A stretch of DNA of 64,000 nucleotides, taken from Flavobacteriaceae bacterium (GTDB lineage Bacteria; Bacteroidota; Bacteroidia; Flavobacteriales; Flavobacteriaceae). Numbering within the stretch: the first letter of the stretch is position 1; each line of letters opens with the position of its first letter. The notes beneath the pieces were generated by a model. It searched no databases. It saw only the letters and a list, made by a program, of their open reading frames with translations, and had not been told where the DNA came from. Shown here in pieces: positions 16,672 through 25,763 of this stretch. The stretch is from contig JABSPM010000028.1 in the NCBI GenBank assembly GCA_013215095.1, positions 24,724 through 88,723 of the forward strand. Reading direction: 5' to 3'. The position numbers were made by a program, and so were the translations under genes.

Positions 16672-18081
16672 TTATCTATCTAAAGACTTAATGTATTGTG
16701 TGGGAGTGACCTGAAACCGTTTCTTAAATACTTTATTAAAAGTAACTTTATTATTAAACCCAACTTTGTATGCAATATCTATGATGGTTAACTTATTGTC
16801 CCCTTTATTTTTAATTATTTCTACAGCTTCATCAAGCCTAAATTTATTCATTAATTCAAAAAAATTCATATTAAAGTGCTCATTAATGATTTGAGAAGTA
16901 TTATGCCTCGAAGTTCCTAATCGCTCGGATAACATAGTTAAACTTACACCTTCTGTTTTATATATTTTATCATCTTCCAGAATTTCCAATAATTTATCCC
17001 TAAGTTCCATGGAATAGTTTGGTGTTAAACTAGAGGTTTTATACTTGAATAAATTACCAGGATCTACAACCAACCTCACTTTTCCTTTAAATATTTCAGG
17101 CTGTGCATAACTTATATAAGAGACATAAAATACTAAAGCGACCATTACTATAATTTGCAAATGAAAAAAGATGGGGAAATCAAAATACCCGGCGGTGGTG
17201 GCGGAATATAAGACAAACGTAATGATGTATAATACAAACATCCCAATGATATTTCTTTGCCATAGAAACTCATGTTTTCTTTCTTCTTCTACTTCTTTAT
17301 TTACATCCGTTTTGTGTAATTTATAAGTTAAAAAGCCATATATAAGTAATGATAGTAACTTCCCCCAAAAAATAAATTTCGCTTCTTTACTCAAAACATC
17401 ATCCATATTAAACATGATTAGAAATTTCTCATGTGTACTTAATACATAAAATGGTATTAAATATAGTAACATCACAACCGCAGGTATAAAATGACAAATA
17501 TCCCGAATTCTTAAGGTGTAACCAGAGATAATTGTCTTGAAATATAAATACATTAAAGGACCATATAAGAATGTAAATGTTGTAGATGCTAATAAAGTAT
17601 TTGGAAAAAGATATTGGCAATTAATGAGGTATATACTCAAGTGAATGATAAACAAAGAATGTAGCATCAAGAAAAGACTCATTAACAAGTTACCGCTCCG
17701 TTTTATGTCTCTTTTAATATTTAAAATGAGGCATAAGAACAACCCTAAAAAACCGGAAAACAAATACAATAATGCTAAAAAACTAAAACTTGGCTGATAT
17801 CTTACCTTGAAATTTTGATACGTATCGGTATGCGCAATTTTTTTAAAAAAATGATCATTAATTAACGATAGATCATGAGTTTTGCGTATATATTTTTTAG
17901 CATAATATAACGCTTTTTCTGGATAAACACTATCTGCATAAATTTCAGCATATTTTCTAAAATCAAGAATAGAATCATGCTGTACTTTTTTAGACCAACT
18001 GTGGTCATCGCTTGCATCAACCTTAAAACAGACTACACAAAAAAACATCAAAAAGACGAGAAGAAGTTTGTAAATTTTCAA
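16672..18081 (-). CDS. Membrane-anchored AraC-type transcriptional regulator
   Basis: 469 residues. A signal-like leader (1-23) is followed by a short extracytoplasmic part, then seven or so hydrophobic helices between about 98 and 335 (LYLFSGFLGLFLCLIL, LIPFYVLSTHEKF, NIIGMFVLYIITFVLY), and a C-terminal AraC/XylS double helix-turn-helix at about 365-469 (MLSERLGTSRHNTSQIINEHF, IIDIAYKVGFNNKVTFNKVFKK, TPTQYIKSL). It should sense something at or in the membrane and bind DNA from the cytoplasmic side. The neighbouring M28 peptidase gene is 500 bases upstream on the same strand and may be a target, but this is inference. The TCA-rich end lies 70 bases past the intron relic. Confidence 0.88.
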   Translation of the reverse strand: MKIYKLLLVFLMFFCVVCFKVDASDDHSWSKKVQHDSILDFRKYAEIYADSVYPEKALYYAKKYIRKTHDLSLINDHFFKKIAHTDTYQNFKVRYQPSFSFLALLYLFSGFLGLFLCLILNIKRDIKRSGNLLMSLFLMLHSLFIIHLSIYLINCQYLFPNTLLASTTFTFLYGPLMYLYFKTIISGYTLRIRDICHFIPAVVMLLYLIPFYVLSTHEKFLIMFNMDDVLSKEAKFIFWGKLLSLLIYGFLTYKLHKTDVNKEVEEERKHEFLWQRNIIGMFVLYIITFVLYSATTAGYFDFPIFFHLQIIVMVALVFYVSYISYAQPEIFKGKVRLVVDPGNLFKYKTSSLTPNYSMELRDKLLEILEDDKIYKTEGVSLTMLSERLGTSRHNTSQIINEHFNMNFFELMNKFRLDEAVEIIKNKGDNKLTIIDIAYKVGFNNKVTFNKVFKKRFQVTPTQYIKSLDR

Positions 18082-18584
18082 AATTTTCTATTGATTAATA
18101 TATTCACAGTAAAAAAAACACAATAAAGTATAAAATACAGTAAAACGTATAATAGTTTACTTCTTTTTGACGAAAATTACCGTTTCAATACGAAATACAC
18201 TTTCATGTAATCGAAAATTACAAAAAAGTAAAAGAAACATGTCAAGATAATCTAAAACATTTTAATTAATACAATTAAATTTTAGTGCACTGAAAAAAAT
18301 AATTCACTGAATATTAGTGGGTTAAGTGTTAGGGTGTTTGGTCAAAGTATTTGTTTTCAGTGTATTAGATAAATAATTCTATTAATTTTTCTAATGAATA
18401 AACCAATGCTTCTGCTAAAAGTAACGAATTAACTTCAGTTTTAAGTTCACATTTTCAAAATAAAATGAATTTAGCAAGAATAAAACTCATATCATATTTC
18501 ATTATTACTTTATGTAAAGTGCAAACTGTTACTTTTGAAAAGTTATAGCTGTATTTTTTAGCTTTTCAGATTAAAAGTGGGACT
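18082..18584. other. Long intergenic region upstream of the membrane regulator
   Basis: About 500 AT-rich bases. The decamer CGAAAATTAC occurs twice (18171-18180 and 18212-18221) in the same orientation, about 90-140 bases upstream of the regulator gene, and could be an operator. No gene, terminator or clear -7 box was identified. Confidence 0.3.
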
Positions 18585-19988
18585 TTAATCTTTGATTTTT
18601 TGATGGTTCTTTATAGGATTAATTCCGTATTTATCAATCAAAAACACTAAAGCAGTCATTGTTGCTGCCCCCAATTCTAACTCTCTCTTATTCACGTGTT
18701 CAAAGGTGTCGTTTGCAGCATGATGATGATCAAAATAACGTTGCGAATCTGGTCTTAATCCAGACAAGACATTATTATCTGTCTTTAAAGGCCCTACGTC
18801 GGCTCCACTTCCACCTTTTTTAAAATAATGAATAAGATACGGTGCAAATAAAGGTTTCCAACTTAAGATTTGATTAAAATTATTCGCATCACAATCAAAA
18901 GAAAATCCTCTTGGCGTAAATCCTCCAGCGTCACTTTCTAAGGCAAAAATGTGTTTTTCACCTTTACGATTAGCTTCGGCTGCATATTTTTTTCCTCCTC
19001 GAAGTCCATTTTCCTCATTCATAAACAATACCACGCGTAATGTGCGTTTTGGTTTAATTCCAGAAAGCTTAATCAAACGCAGCACATCCATAGATTGAAC
19101 ACATCCTGCACCATCGTCATGAGCACCATCTCCCAAATCCCAAGAATCCAAATGACCACCTACAACCATAATTTCGTTAGGGAATTCACGCCCAGTAATC
19201 TCTCCTATTACATTATAAGATTTTACGTCTTTCAATTGTTTGCAATTTTGCTTGAAGTAAAATTTAATGTCTTTATCCAATTTTAGCATCGTACTTAAAA
19301 GCTCTGCATGATTGGTGCTAATTGCGGCAGATGGAATACGTTGTTCATTAGGCAAATTGCCATAAGTCATGCTTCCTGTATGTGGATAGTCGTCTAATCT
19401 CAAATTCATTGATCGCACAAGAGTTCCTACTGCTCCAAGCTTTCCTGCTTCCATAGCTCCAGAATAACGCTGGTCCACACAACCGCCGTAAGCATTAAAG
19501 GTTTGAATTAGGGTTTCATCCATAGGCCGATTAAAAAACACAATCTTTCCTTCCACAGCTGTTCTGCCTAATTCTCTAAGTTCTTCTATTCCTTTAACTT
19601 CAATAACCTTTGCCTTTACGCCTAGAGATGATGTTGCTACCGAACCTCCTAGTGCGCAAATATTAACACCTACTGTTTCTCCCGGTTTAGTCTCTATATA
19701 TGCAAACTCTGGGTTGCCTCTTATCCAGCGTGGCACCATAACTGGTTGTAACCACACTTTATCTAAGCCTAGTTTTTCCAATTCCTCTTTGGTGTAGGCA
19801 ACAGCGCGCTCTGCATTTAATGAGCCCGATAAACGCCCTCCAATATCATTAGATAAATGTTCTAACCATTCATAACTCATACCGTTAGTTAAGGAAGAAT
19901 CATATATCTTTTTAATAGTTTCTTTATCATCTTGGGCATGCAATAACATTGTAAACAATACTATAATGCTAAGAATTTTGATTTTCAT
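18585..19988 (-). CDS. M28 family zinc metallopeptidase, exported
   Basis: 467 residues with a cleavable signal peptide (1-18, ending LLHA) and a two-zinc aminopeptidase/carboxypeptidase-Q-like domain. Metal and catalytic residues are visible: GGHLDSWDLGDGAHDDGAG with His279, Asp281 and Asp291/Asp292, and NEENGLRGG with Glu325/Glu326. A PA-like insert occupies about 110-255. The C-terminal HHAANDT supplies the last His. It should hydrolyse peptides in the periplasm or outside the cell. No operon partner; the next gene upstream ends beyond a terminator and a repeat. Confidence 0.92.
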   Translation of the reverse strand: MKIKILSIIVLFTMLLHAQDDKETIKKIYDSSLTNGMSYEWLEHLSNDIGGRLSGSLNAERAVAYTKEELEKLGLDKVWLQPVMVPRWIRGNPEFAYIETKPGETVGVNICALGGSVATSSLGVKAKVIEVKGIEELRELGRTAVEGKIVFFNRPMDETLIQTFNAYGGCVDQRYSGAMEAGKLGAVGTLVRSMNLRLDDYPHTGSMTYGNLPNEQRIPSAAISTNHAELLSTMLKLDKDIKFYFKQNCKQLKDVKSYNVIGEITGREFPNEIMVVGGHLDSWDLGDGAHDDGAGCVQSMDVLRLIKLSGIKPKRTLRVVLFMNEENGLRGGKKYAAEANRKGEKHIFALESDAGGFTPRGFSFDCDANNFNQILSWKPLFAPYLIHYFKKGGSGADVGPLKTDNNVLSGLRPDSQRYFDHHHAANDTFEHVNKRELELGAATMTALVFLIDKYGINPIKNHQKIKD

Positions 19989-20051
19989 AATAATACGTTT
20001 TAAAGGTCTAAATATAGTTTATCTAAATTTTTGGTCCATATAAATATATCA

Positions 20052-20076
20052 CAAAAAAATCCAGCAAACGCTGAAT
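20052..20076 (-). terminator. Terminator downstream of the ppk2 unit
   Basis: On the minus strand ATTCAGC and GCTGGAT form a 7-bp stem (one wobble) with a four-base loop, followed by seven T. It lies 150 bases past the ppk2 stop, beyond a palindromic repeat. Confidence 0.7.
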
Positions 20077-20098
20077 TTTAAATATCTTTATATGAATC

Positions 20099-20203
20099 TA
20101 ATACCGTTTCCCATTTGAAAGTACGGTAAAAAAAATATTTTTTCTTTTTAAAGGAGAAAAGGGTGTTTTATTCAAGTCATTTCAAATTGAATAAGAGATA
20201 ATA
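20099..20203 (+). repeat. Palindromic dispersed repeat, family 2 copy 1 (MITE-like)
   Basis: Starts TAATACCG with CCATTTGAAAGTAC and ends with the imperfect complement (CAATTTGAAATGAC read from the other strand), so it has terminal inverted repeats of about 25 bases. It matches the reverse complement of 49572-49700, most clearly in CCATTTGAAAGTA and in the central GAAAAGGGTGTTTT. This copy is shorter by about 25 bases. It sits in the 3' untranslated region of the ppk2 unit. Confidence 0.65.
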
Positions 20204-20227
20204 CATATAATTCTACAATTTACGTTT

Positions 20228-21103
20228 CTATTTTTCGCTTTGCAATTGCTCCTTATACTGTGCTAAATTAGCTTTGATATCATCATCTAACTCTGGTGCT
20301 TTGATATCATCATATGTTTTTAGAGTATCATATAATATCTTAGCTACAGTATATCTTGCTACAGGTTTATTATCAGCAGGAATGGTGTACCAAGGTGCAT
20401 GCAATTTTGAAGTTCTATTTATTGCATCTTCATAGTACAGTTGATACTTGTCCCAAAGTTTGCGTTCCTTCAAATCTCCTGGAGAAAACTTCCAATTCTT
20501 TTCTTGCTTATCTAATCGTCTCAACAATCTGTTTTTTTGTTCTGTCTTGGATAAATTCAGAAAAAATTTAAAAATAAGGGTTCCATTTTCTGCAATGTGT
20601 TTTTCAAACGCGTTAATTTGGTCAAAACGCTTATCCCAAAAGGCGTCGTTAATATCTTCTACGGTATTTACATTTGGAATATTTTCACCCAAAATATATT
20701 CTGGATGTACACGAGTTACCAATACATTTTCATAATGCGTCCGATTAAATATTCCAAATTTACCGCGTTGCGGCAAGGCGATATAATGCCTCCAAAGATA
20801 GTCATGCGCCAATTCTTTTGACGTGGGTACTTTAAAACTATGCACTATAATTCCGCGTGTATTGAATCCTTTAAAAACCTCTCTAATCATGCTATCTTTA
20901 CCCGCCGTATCCATTCCCTGAATACAGATAAGAACGGCATATTTTCCATGAGCATACATGGTATCTTGGAGTTTACCTAATTTCTTTCTAAGTTTTTTTA
21001 GCTCTTTTTCCACCGTATTATCATTTACACCAAGGTCAATTTGTGTTGGTCTATCAGAAATATGAATTGGGGATGTTACTTTAAAATTTTCAATATGTAT
21101 CAT
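20228..21103 (-). CDS. ppk2: Polyphosphate kinase 2 (PPK2 family)
   Basis: 291 residues from the ATG at 21103; a TTG at 21124 would overlap the upstream gene and is not needed. The enzyme moves phosphate between polyphosphate and nucleotides. Walker A is GMDTAGKD (63-70); Walker B-like FNRTHYENV at about 119-127; the lid region RTSKLHAPWYTIPADNK contains the usual Arg and the PWY. The sequence IFNRTHYENVLVTRVHPE and the long N-terminal extension look like PPK2 class III, whose members phosphorylate AMP as well as ADP; this subclass call is from memory of motif variants. The start is four bases after the stop of the sigma-54 activator, so they are cotranscribed. Confidence 0.9.
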   Translation of the reverse strand: MIHIENFKVTSPIHISDRPTQIDLGVNDNTVEKELKKLRKKLGKLQDTMYAHGKYAVLICIQGMDTAGKDSMIREVFKGFNTRGIIVHSFKVPTSKELAHDYLWRHYIALPQRGKFGIFNRTHYENVLVTRVHPEYILGENIPNVNTVEDINDAFWDKRFDQINAFEKHIAENGTLIFKFFLNLSKTEQKNRLLRRLDKQEKNWKFSPGDLKERKLWDKYQLYYEDAINRTSKLHAPWYTIPADNKPVARYTVAKILYDTLKTYDDIKAPELDDDIKANLAQYKEQLQSEK

Positions 21104-21107
21104 AGGG

Positions 21108-22274
21108 TTATTTTTTTGACGCAAATAATTTTACATCTGTTTCACTTACCTCTGCTTCACCTAGAATTATTAAGCGTTCTACAACGTTTCGCAATTCTCT
21201 AATATTTCCTGTCCAATCATATTCTTTTAACAATTGTATTGCCGCTTTAGAAAACCATTTCTTAGCAACACCTTGTTCGTTTGCAATCTTTTTAGAAAAA
21301 TGTTCTATTAATAGAGGGATATCGTTTCTGCGCTCATTTAATGCTGGTACTTTTATTAAAATTACAGCAAGTCTATGATATAAATCTTCTCTGAATTTTC
21401 CGTCACTAATTTCTTTTTTTAGGTCTTTATTAGTTGCTGCAATAACGCGTACATTAACCTTGATGTTCTTATCACTTCCCACCCTTTGAATACGACTTTC
21501 TTGCAATGCTCTCAAAACTTTTGCCTGGGCAGATAAGCTCATATCTCCAATCTCATCTAAGAAAATAGTACCTCCATTAGCTGCTTCAAATTTTCCTGCT
21601 CTATCCTTATTAGCGCTAGTAAACGCTCCTTTCACATGTCCAAACAATTCACTTTCTATTAGTTCAGACGGAATTGCAGCACAATTTACTTCAATCATTG
21701 GTCCTTTTGCGCGTTCACTTTTTTCATGTAACCAATGCGCCACTAATTCTTTTCCTGTTCCATTAGGTCCCGTAACTAAAACTCTTGCATCTGTTGGTGC
21801 TACTTTGTCTATAATCAGTTTAATTTGAGAAATAGCGTCGCTTTCTCCAATCATTTCATATTTCTTACTTACCTTTTTCTTTAGTCGTTTGTTTTCAACA
21901 ACCAATTCTTTTCTGTCTAAAGCATTTCTTACGGTATTTAACAAACGGTTTAAGTCTGGTGGTTTAGAAATATAATCAAAGGCTCCAAGGCGCATTGTAT
22001 GCACGGCGGTATCCAAATCTCCATGTCCAGAAATCATGACTATGGGTATTTCTGGTTTTATTTTCTTGATTGCTGCCAAAACTTCAATGCCATCCATCTT
22101 TGGCATTTTTATATCACAGAGGACTAAATCATAATCCGATTTCTTAATCTTATCTATACCTTTTAGTCCATCCTCTGCTTCTTCTACTTTATACGTATCA
22201 TTCTCTTCTGATAATATTTTTCCTAAGACACGTCTGATTGCTGCTTCGTCTTCTATAATTAAAATTTTAGGCAT
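21108..22274 (-). CDS. Sigma-54-dependent response regulator without DNA-binding domain
   Basis: 388 residues: receiver domain at 1-120 with phospho-acceptor Asp54 (LCDIKMPKMDG), and AAA+ domain at about 140-370 with Walker A GPNGTGKE (169-176), the sigma-54 contact loop as GAFTSA instead of GAFTGA (216-221), Walker B GGTIFLDEIGD and arginine finger region. The protein ends about 20 residues after ELRNVVERLIIL; the Fis-type helix-turn-helix found in NtrC is absent. It may therefore activate from solution or through a partner. No histidine kinase is adjacent. ppk2 follows four bases later. Confidence 0.92.
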   Translation of the reverse strand: MPKILIIEDEAAIRRVLGKILSEENDTYKVEEAEDGLKGIDKIKKSDYDLVLCDIKMPKMDGIEVLAAIKKIKPEIPIVMISGHGDLDTAVHTMRLGAFDYISKPPDLNRLLNTVRNALDRKELVVENKRLKKKVSKKYEMIGESDAISQIKLIIDKVAPTDARVLVTGPNGTGKELVAHWLHEKSERAKGPMIEVNCAAIPSELIESELFGHVKGAFTSANKDRAGKFEAANGGTIFLDEIGDMSLSAQAKVLRALQESRIQRVGSDKNIKVNVRVIAATNKDLKKEISDGKFREDLYHRLAVILIKVPALNERRNDIPLLIEHFSKKIANEQGVAKKWFSKAAIQLLKEYDWTGNIRELRNVVERLIILGEAEVSETDVKLFASKK

Positions 22275-22398
22275 TTCTTTTTAGGTTTTTAGATTAAAGA
22301 CAAAAGGGCAAATACACTTTTGGCTTTTAATTTATTTTGATGATATTTTGTCTTACAATGCTTTTAAATGTTCTTCTTAACCCTTTTGTAAAACAAGA

Positions 22399-23223
22399 TT
22401 AATGTTTATAAATATGCACGTCTGTTTGTGGAAACGGAATACTTATATGATGTTGTTTAAATAAACTATTGATTTGAAAACGCAAATCACTTTGAGGCAT
22501 CACTGCTTCAAAACTATTGTCAAGTGTAAATACTAATTTAAAACTTAAAGCGTTAGCTCCAAAATCCATAAACAGGACAATAGGCTCGGGCTGTTTTAAG
22601 ACATTAGGATGTGTATTTGCCGCTTGTAATAATAATGTTTTTACAAGTTCAACATCACTTCCATATGCTACACCTACGCTGACACTTTCTCTTGTTTTTG
22701 ATCCATTCTCAGTCCAATTGTACAAAATAGAGGTCAAGTATTTATGATTTGGTATGACCAATACTTTATTATCTATAGTCACAGCTCTTGTGGTTCTTAG
22801 TTTTATCTCAACAACTCTGCCAACTTTTTCATCAATCTCAATAATATCACCGACATGTACAGATTGGTCTATTAAAATAAAAATGCCTGAGATAATATCT
22901 TGAAAGAACGTTTGCAACGCTAAACCTACTCCGACCAAAAGAGCTGCAGATGTTGCAAAAATAGCAGTTACATTAACCCCTATATTATCCATAGTGATAA
23001 GAATCACCACCACATAAATAAAATAGTGTGTAAAGGAAAATATGGAAGCAAACTTCAGTTTATCCTGTTCAGGAAGTTTTCTTGTAACGAGTCTTTTTAA
23101 GGTTTTTAAGACTAGGGCGGTTATTATAAAAACAACGATGAGTATGAGTACCATCTTAATAGACAGACTCACATTATCCCCATCAAATATTTTAGAATTT
23201 AAAAGCGCATTAACCTCTTCCAT
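22399..23223 (-). CDS. MscS-type mechanosensitive ion channel
   Basis: A 274-residue inner-membrane protein with three hydrophobic helices in the first 115 residues, the third being the glycine/alanine-rich pore helix (FATSAALLVGVGLALQTFFQDI), followed by the MscS beta domain (GDIIEIDEKVGRVVEI, RTTRAVTIDNKVLVIPNHKY). It would open under membrane tension on osmotic downshock. The start lies three bases after the stop of the ABC permease gene, so it belongs to the same transcript. Confidence 0.93.
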   Translation of the reverse strand: MEEVNALLNSKIFDGDNVSLSIKMVLILIVVFIITALVLKTLKRLVTRKLPEQDKLKFASIFSFTHYFIYVVVILITMDNIGVNVTAIFATSAALLVGVGLALQTFFQDIISGIFILIDQSVHVGDIIEIDEKVGRVVEIKLRTTRAVTIDNKVLVIPNHKYLTSILYNWTENGSKTRESVSVGVAYGSDVELVKTLLLQAANTHPNVLKQPEPIVLFMDFGANALSFKLVFTLDNSFEAVMPQSDLRFQINSLFKQHHISIPFPQTDVHIYKH

Positions 23224-23226
23224 GTT

Positions 23227-24540
23227 TTAGTATTTAAGCCACTTAATGATTTCTTTGTAGCTTGGTTTTTTACCATACATTAAAATACCTACACGATAAA
23301 TTTTAGCCGCAAACCAAACGGTAAGCATAAAGGTTCCTATAAGCAAAGCTATCGAAATTCCTTGTTGCCATAAAGGTACGCCAAATGGAATACGCATTAG
23401 CATAACTACTGGAGAGGTTAAAGGTATAAAAGAGAACACTGTAGATACGGTACCATGAGGATCTTCGATAACTGTAAAGACACCAACATAAACTGCTAAA
23501 ATTAAAGGCATTAAAATAGGCATCATAAATTGTTGCGTATCGGTCTCGTTATCAACTGCTGCACCAATAGCTGCGTATAAAGAGCTATACAATAAATATC
23601 CTCCAATGAAGAATAAAACAAACGCTATGATGAGGTTAATAATTGGTAAACTTCTAAATTCATTAAAAATAACCTGAATCTTATCATTCATTTCAAGATT
23701 TTCCATTGTTTGCTGCATTAATTCTTGCTGTGGAGTTTGCATTTGCATCATATCAATATTAAATACCACCGTTATCACAGTTAACAAAATACCTCCAATA
23801 ACCATCCAAATTAAGAACTGGGTTATTCCTGCCAATGACGTTCCAATGATTTTACCAAGCATCAATTGCACAGGTTTTACAGAAGATATAATAATTTCTA
23901 TAATCCTACTTGTTTTCTCTTCAATGACACTTCGCATAATCATATTGCCATAAATGATAATAAACATAAACAATAGATATCCTGCTGCTCCTCCAAAAAT
24001 AAGCTTCATCACATTACCGATTTTTGAAGTGCGCTCTCCCAAGAAACTCTCTTGCGAAATATCTACATCTGCCTCAGTAGCTTTGATTTTGGTAATATCG
24101 ACTCCTTGTTCTTTTAATTTTTCATCTTTAAACTCACGTTCTAGCCTACTCTCTAAACTTTTGATTAGTGTTATAGATGGAGCGTCTTTTGAGTAAAAGG
24201 TTATCTGATTAGACACAGCGTCGATGTCTTTGCCATTGGCTATATGTAACAATCCATACTCCTCTTTAGATTCCACTGTCTGTTTTGCAGTTTCTAGTGC
24301 TATATTAGACAAATAAACATAGGTGGTATTTTCGGTGTTTTCAAAAACATTCGTTACTAAACCAGATTCATCTAAAATAGAAATCGTACGATGTTTGTTG
24401 TTGTTAAGTTGGGTCAAATAAGCTACTAATGCAATCAATGCTATCATTATCATTGGACTTAAAATTGTCATAATGATAAATGATTTGTTCTTTATCTTGG
24501 TAAGGTATTCTCTTTTTATGACTAATGATAAATGGTTCAT
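23227..24540 (-). CDS. ABC-2 type transporter permease (NatB-like)
   Basis: A 437-residue membrane protein with one N-terminal helix (LSLVIKREYLTKIKNKSF then a hydrophobic stretch at about 22-43), a long extracytoplasmic domain (about 45-185), and five or six helices from about 190 onwards (LLFMFIIIYGNMIMRSVIEEKTSRI is the typical coupling region). It forms the membrane half of an exporter with the ATPase encoded two bases upstream. The NatB family exports sodium or unknown substrates; the substrate here is not evident. Confidence 0.88.
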   Translation of the reverse strand: MNHLSLVIKREYLTKIKNKSFIIMTILSPMIMIALIALVAYLTQLNNNKHRTISILDESGLVTNVFENTENTTYVYLSNIALETAKQTVESKEEYGLLHIANGKDIDAVSNQITFYSKDAPSITLIKSLESRLEREFKDEKLKEQGVDITKIKATEADVDISQESFLGERTSKIGNVMKLIFGGAAGYLLFMFIIIYGNMIMRSVIEEKTSRIIEIIISSVKPVQLMLGKIIGTSLAGITQFLIWMVIGGILLTVITVVFNIDMMQMQTPQQELMQQTMENLEMNDKIQVIFNEFRSLPIINLIIAFVLFFIGGYLLYSSLYAAIGAAVDNETDTQQFMMPILMPLILAVYVGVFTVIEDPHGTVSTVFSFIPLTSPVVMLMRIPFGVPLWQQGISIALLIGTFMLTVWFAAKIYRVGILMYGKKPSYKEIIKWLKY

Positions 24541-24542
24541 AA

Positions 24543-25469
24543 CTAATTGTTTTTTATGGTTTGAATAAAAATATCATTAGCAGTAGGTACTAATTCATTA
24601 AAGTGATTGACTTGTGCTTTACTAGTTAAAAATGACAACAAATCATTTGGTGATTGATTGGGTTGAATTTTAATGTTCAGCTTTAAATCGTTGTCTAATG
24701 ATTTAAAATCAGCAGCTGAAATCTCAAATTTATCTTGGAGTTGTTGTTGCACTTCGGTTGTATTATCTGCAAGTAAACCTACTTCATAAGTATTGGTTCT
24801 ATATTGTCTCTTGATATCTGCTAATTTTCCATCTAAAATTTTATTAGACTTATGAATAAGAGCAATATGATCGCAAAGTTCTTCAACAGACTCCATGCGA
24901 TGTGTAGAAAAAATTACCGTAGCACCTTCTGCTCTCAACTGTAAAATTTCATCTTTAATCAAATTGGCATTTATTGGATCGAATCCTGAAAAAGGTTCAT
25001 CAAAAATCAACAATTTTGGTTGATGCAATACTGTAACTATAAACTGAATTTTTTGTGCCATTCCTTTAGATAGTTCTTGGATTTTTTTGTTCCACCAATC
25101 ACCAATTTCAAGTTTATCAAACCAATATTTCAAGCGTTTCTTTGCTTCAGCTTTATGCATACCTTTTAATTGGGCAAGATATAGGGCTTGTTCTCCAACT
25201 TTCATAGACTTATAAAGGCCTCTTTCCTCTGGCAAATATCCAATATTTTGAATGTGATGTGCTTGTAATGGCTCTCCGTCTAAATATACACTACCAGAAT
25301 CTGGAATTGTAATTTGATTGATAATTCTAATTAAGGTTGTTTTTCCTGCGCCATTAGGACCAAGGAGTCCAAAAATACTGCCTTTTGGCACTGCAATAGA
25401 AGCTTTGTTCAAAGCTGTAAATTCTCCAAATTTTTTAGAAACCGAATCGGTTACTAATAAATCATTCAT
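24543..25469 (-). CDS. ABC transporter ATP-binding protein (NatA-like)
   Basis: A 308-residue ATPase: Walker A GPNGAGKTT (about 37-45), Q-loop around GYLPEERGLY, signature LSKGMAQKIQF, Walker B LLIFDEPFSGFDP, and the switch His in STHRMESV. The C-terminal 90 residues form the extra domain of the NatA/DrrA group. It is first in the unit natA-natB-mscS and separated from dnaJ upstream by a terminator. DnaJ/GrpE and this transporter are often neighbours in Flavobacteriaceae, as far as I recall. Confidence 0.92.
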   Translation of the reverse strand: MNDLLVTDSVSKKFGEFTALNKASIAVPKGSIFGLLGPNGAGKTTLIRIINQITIPDSGSVYLDGEPLQAHHIQNIGYLPEERGLYKSMKVGEQALYLAQLKGMHKAEAKKRLKYWFDKLEIGDWWNKKIQELSKGMAQKIQFIVTVLHQPKLLIFDEPFSGFDPINANLIKDEILQLRAEGATVIFSTHRMESVEELCDHIALIHKSNKILDGKLADIKRQYRTNTYEVGLLADNTTEVQQQLQDKFEISAADFKSLDNDLKLNIKIQPNQSPNDLLSFLTSKAQVNHFNELVPTANDIFIQTIKNN

Positions 25470-25583
25470 ACGGTTTTATTTAAATAATAAGTTAGTCTTG
25501 TAAAGATATAAATGTTAATTCAATTTATTAGGAATACCTAAATTAAAAAGGTTTCAAAGCGGTTAAAAACATCATATCTGTTT

Positions 25584-25622
25584 TAAAAAGAAAACCCACC
25601 CTTAAAAAATCTCAAGGATGGG
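25584..25622 (-). terminator. Terminator of the grpE-dnaJ unit
   Basis: On the minus strand CCCATCCTT and AAGGGTGGG form a 9-bp stem (one wobble) with a ten-base loop, followed by TTTTCTTTTT. It lies 140 bases past the dnaJ stop and before natA. Confidence 0.75.
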
Positions 25623-25763
25623 AAAAATTGCTATGAAAAAGAAAAATTATCACTAAAAAATATTAGCGATTTATCAAATATAGTATTTTTTATTAAAATA
25701 ATACAAAAAATATAAAATAATGTAATAATATTTTTCACTCAACAGTCATGTCACTTCGTAACA

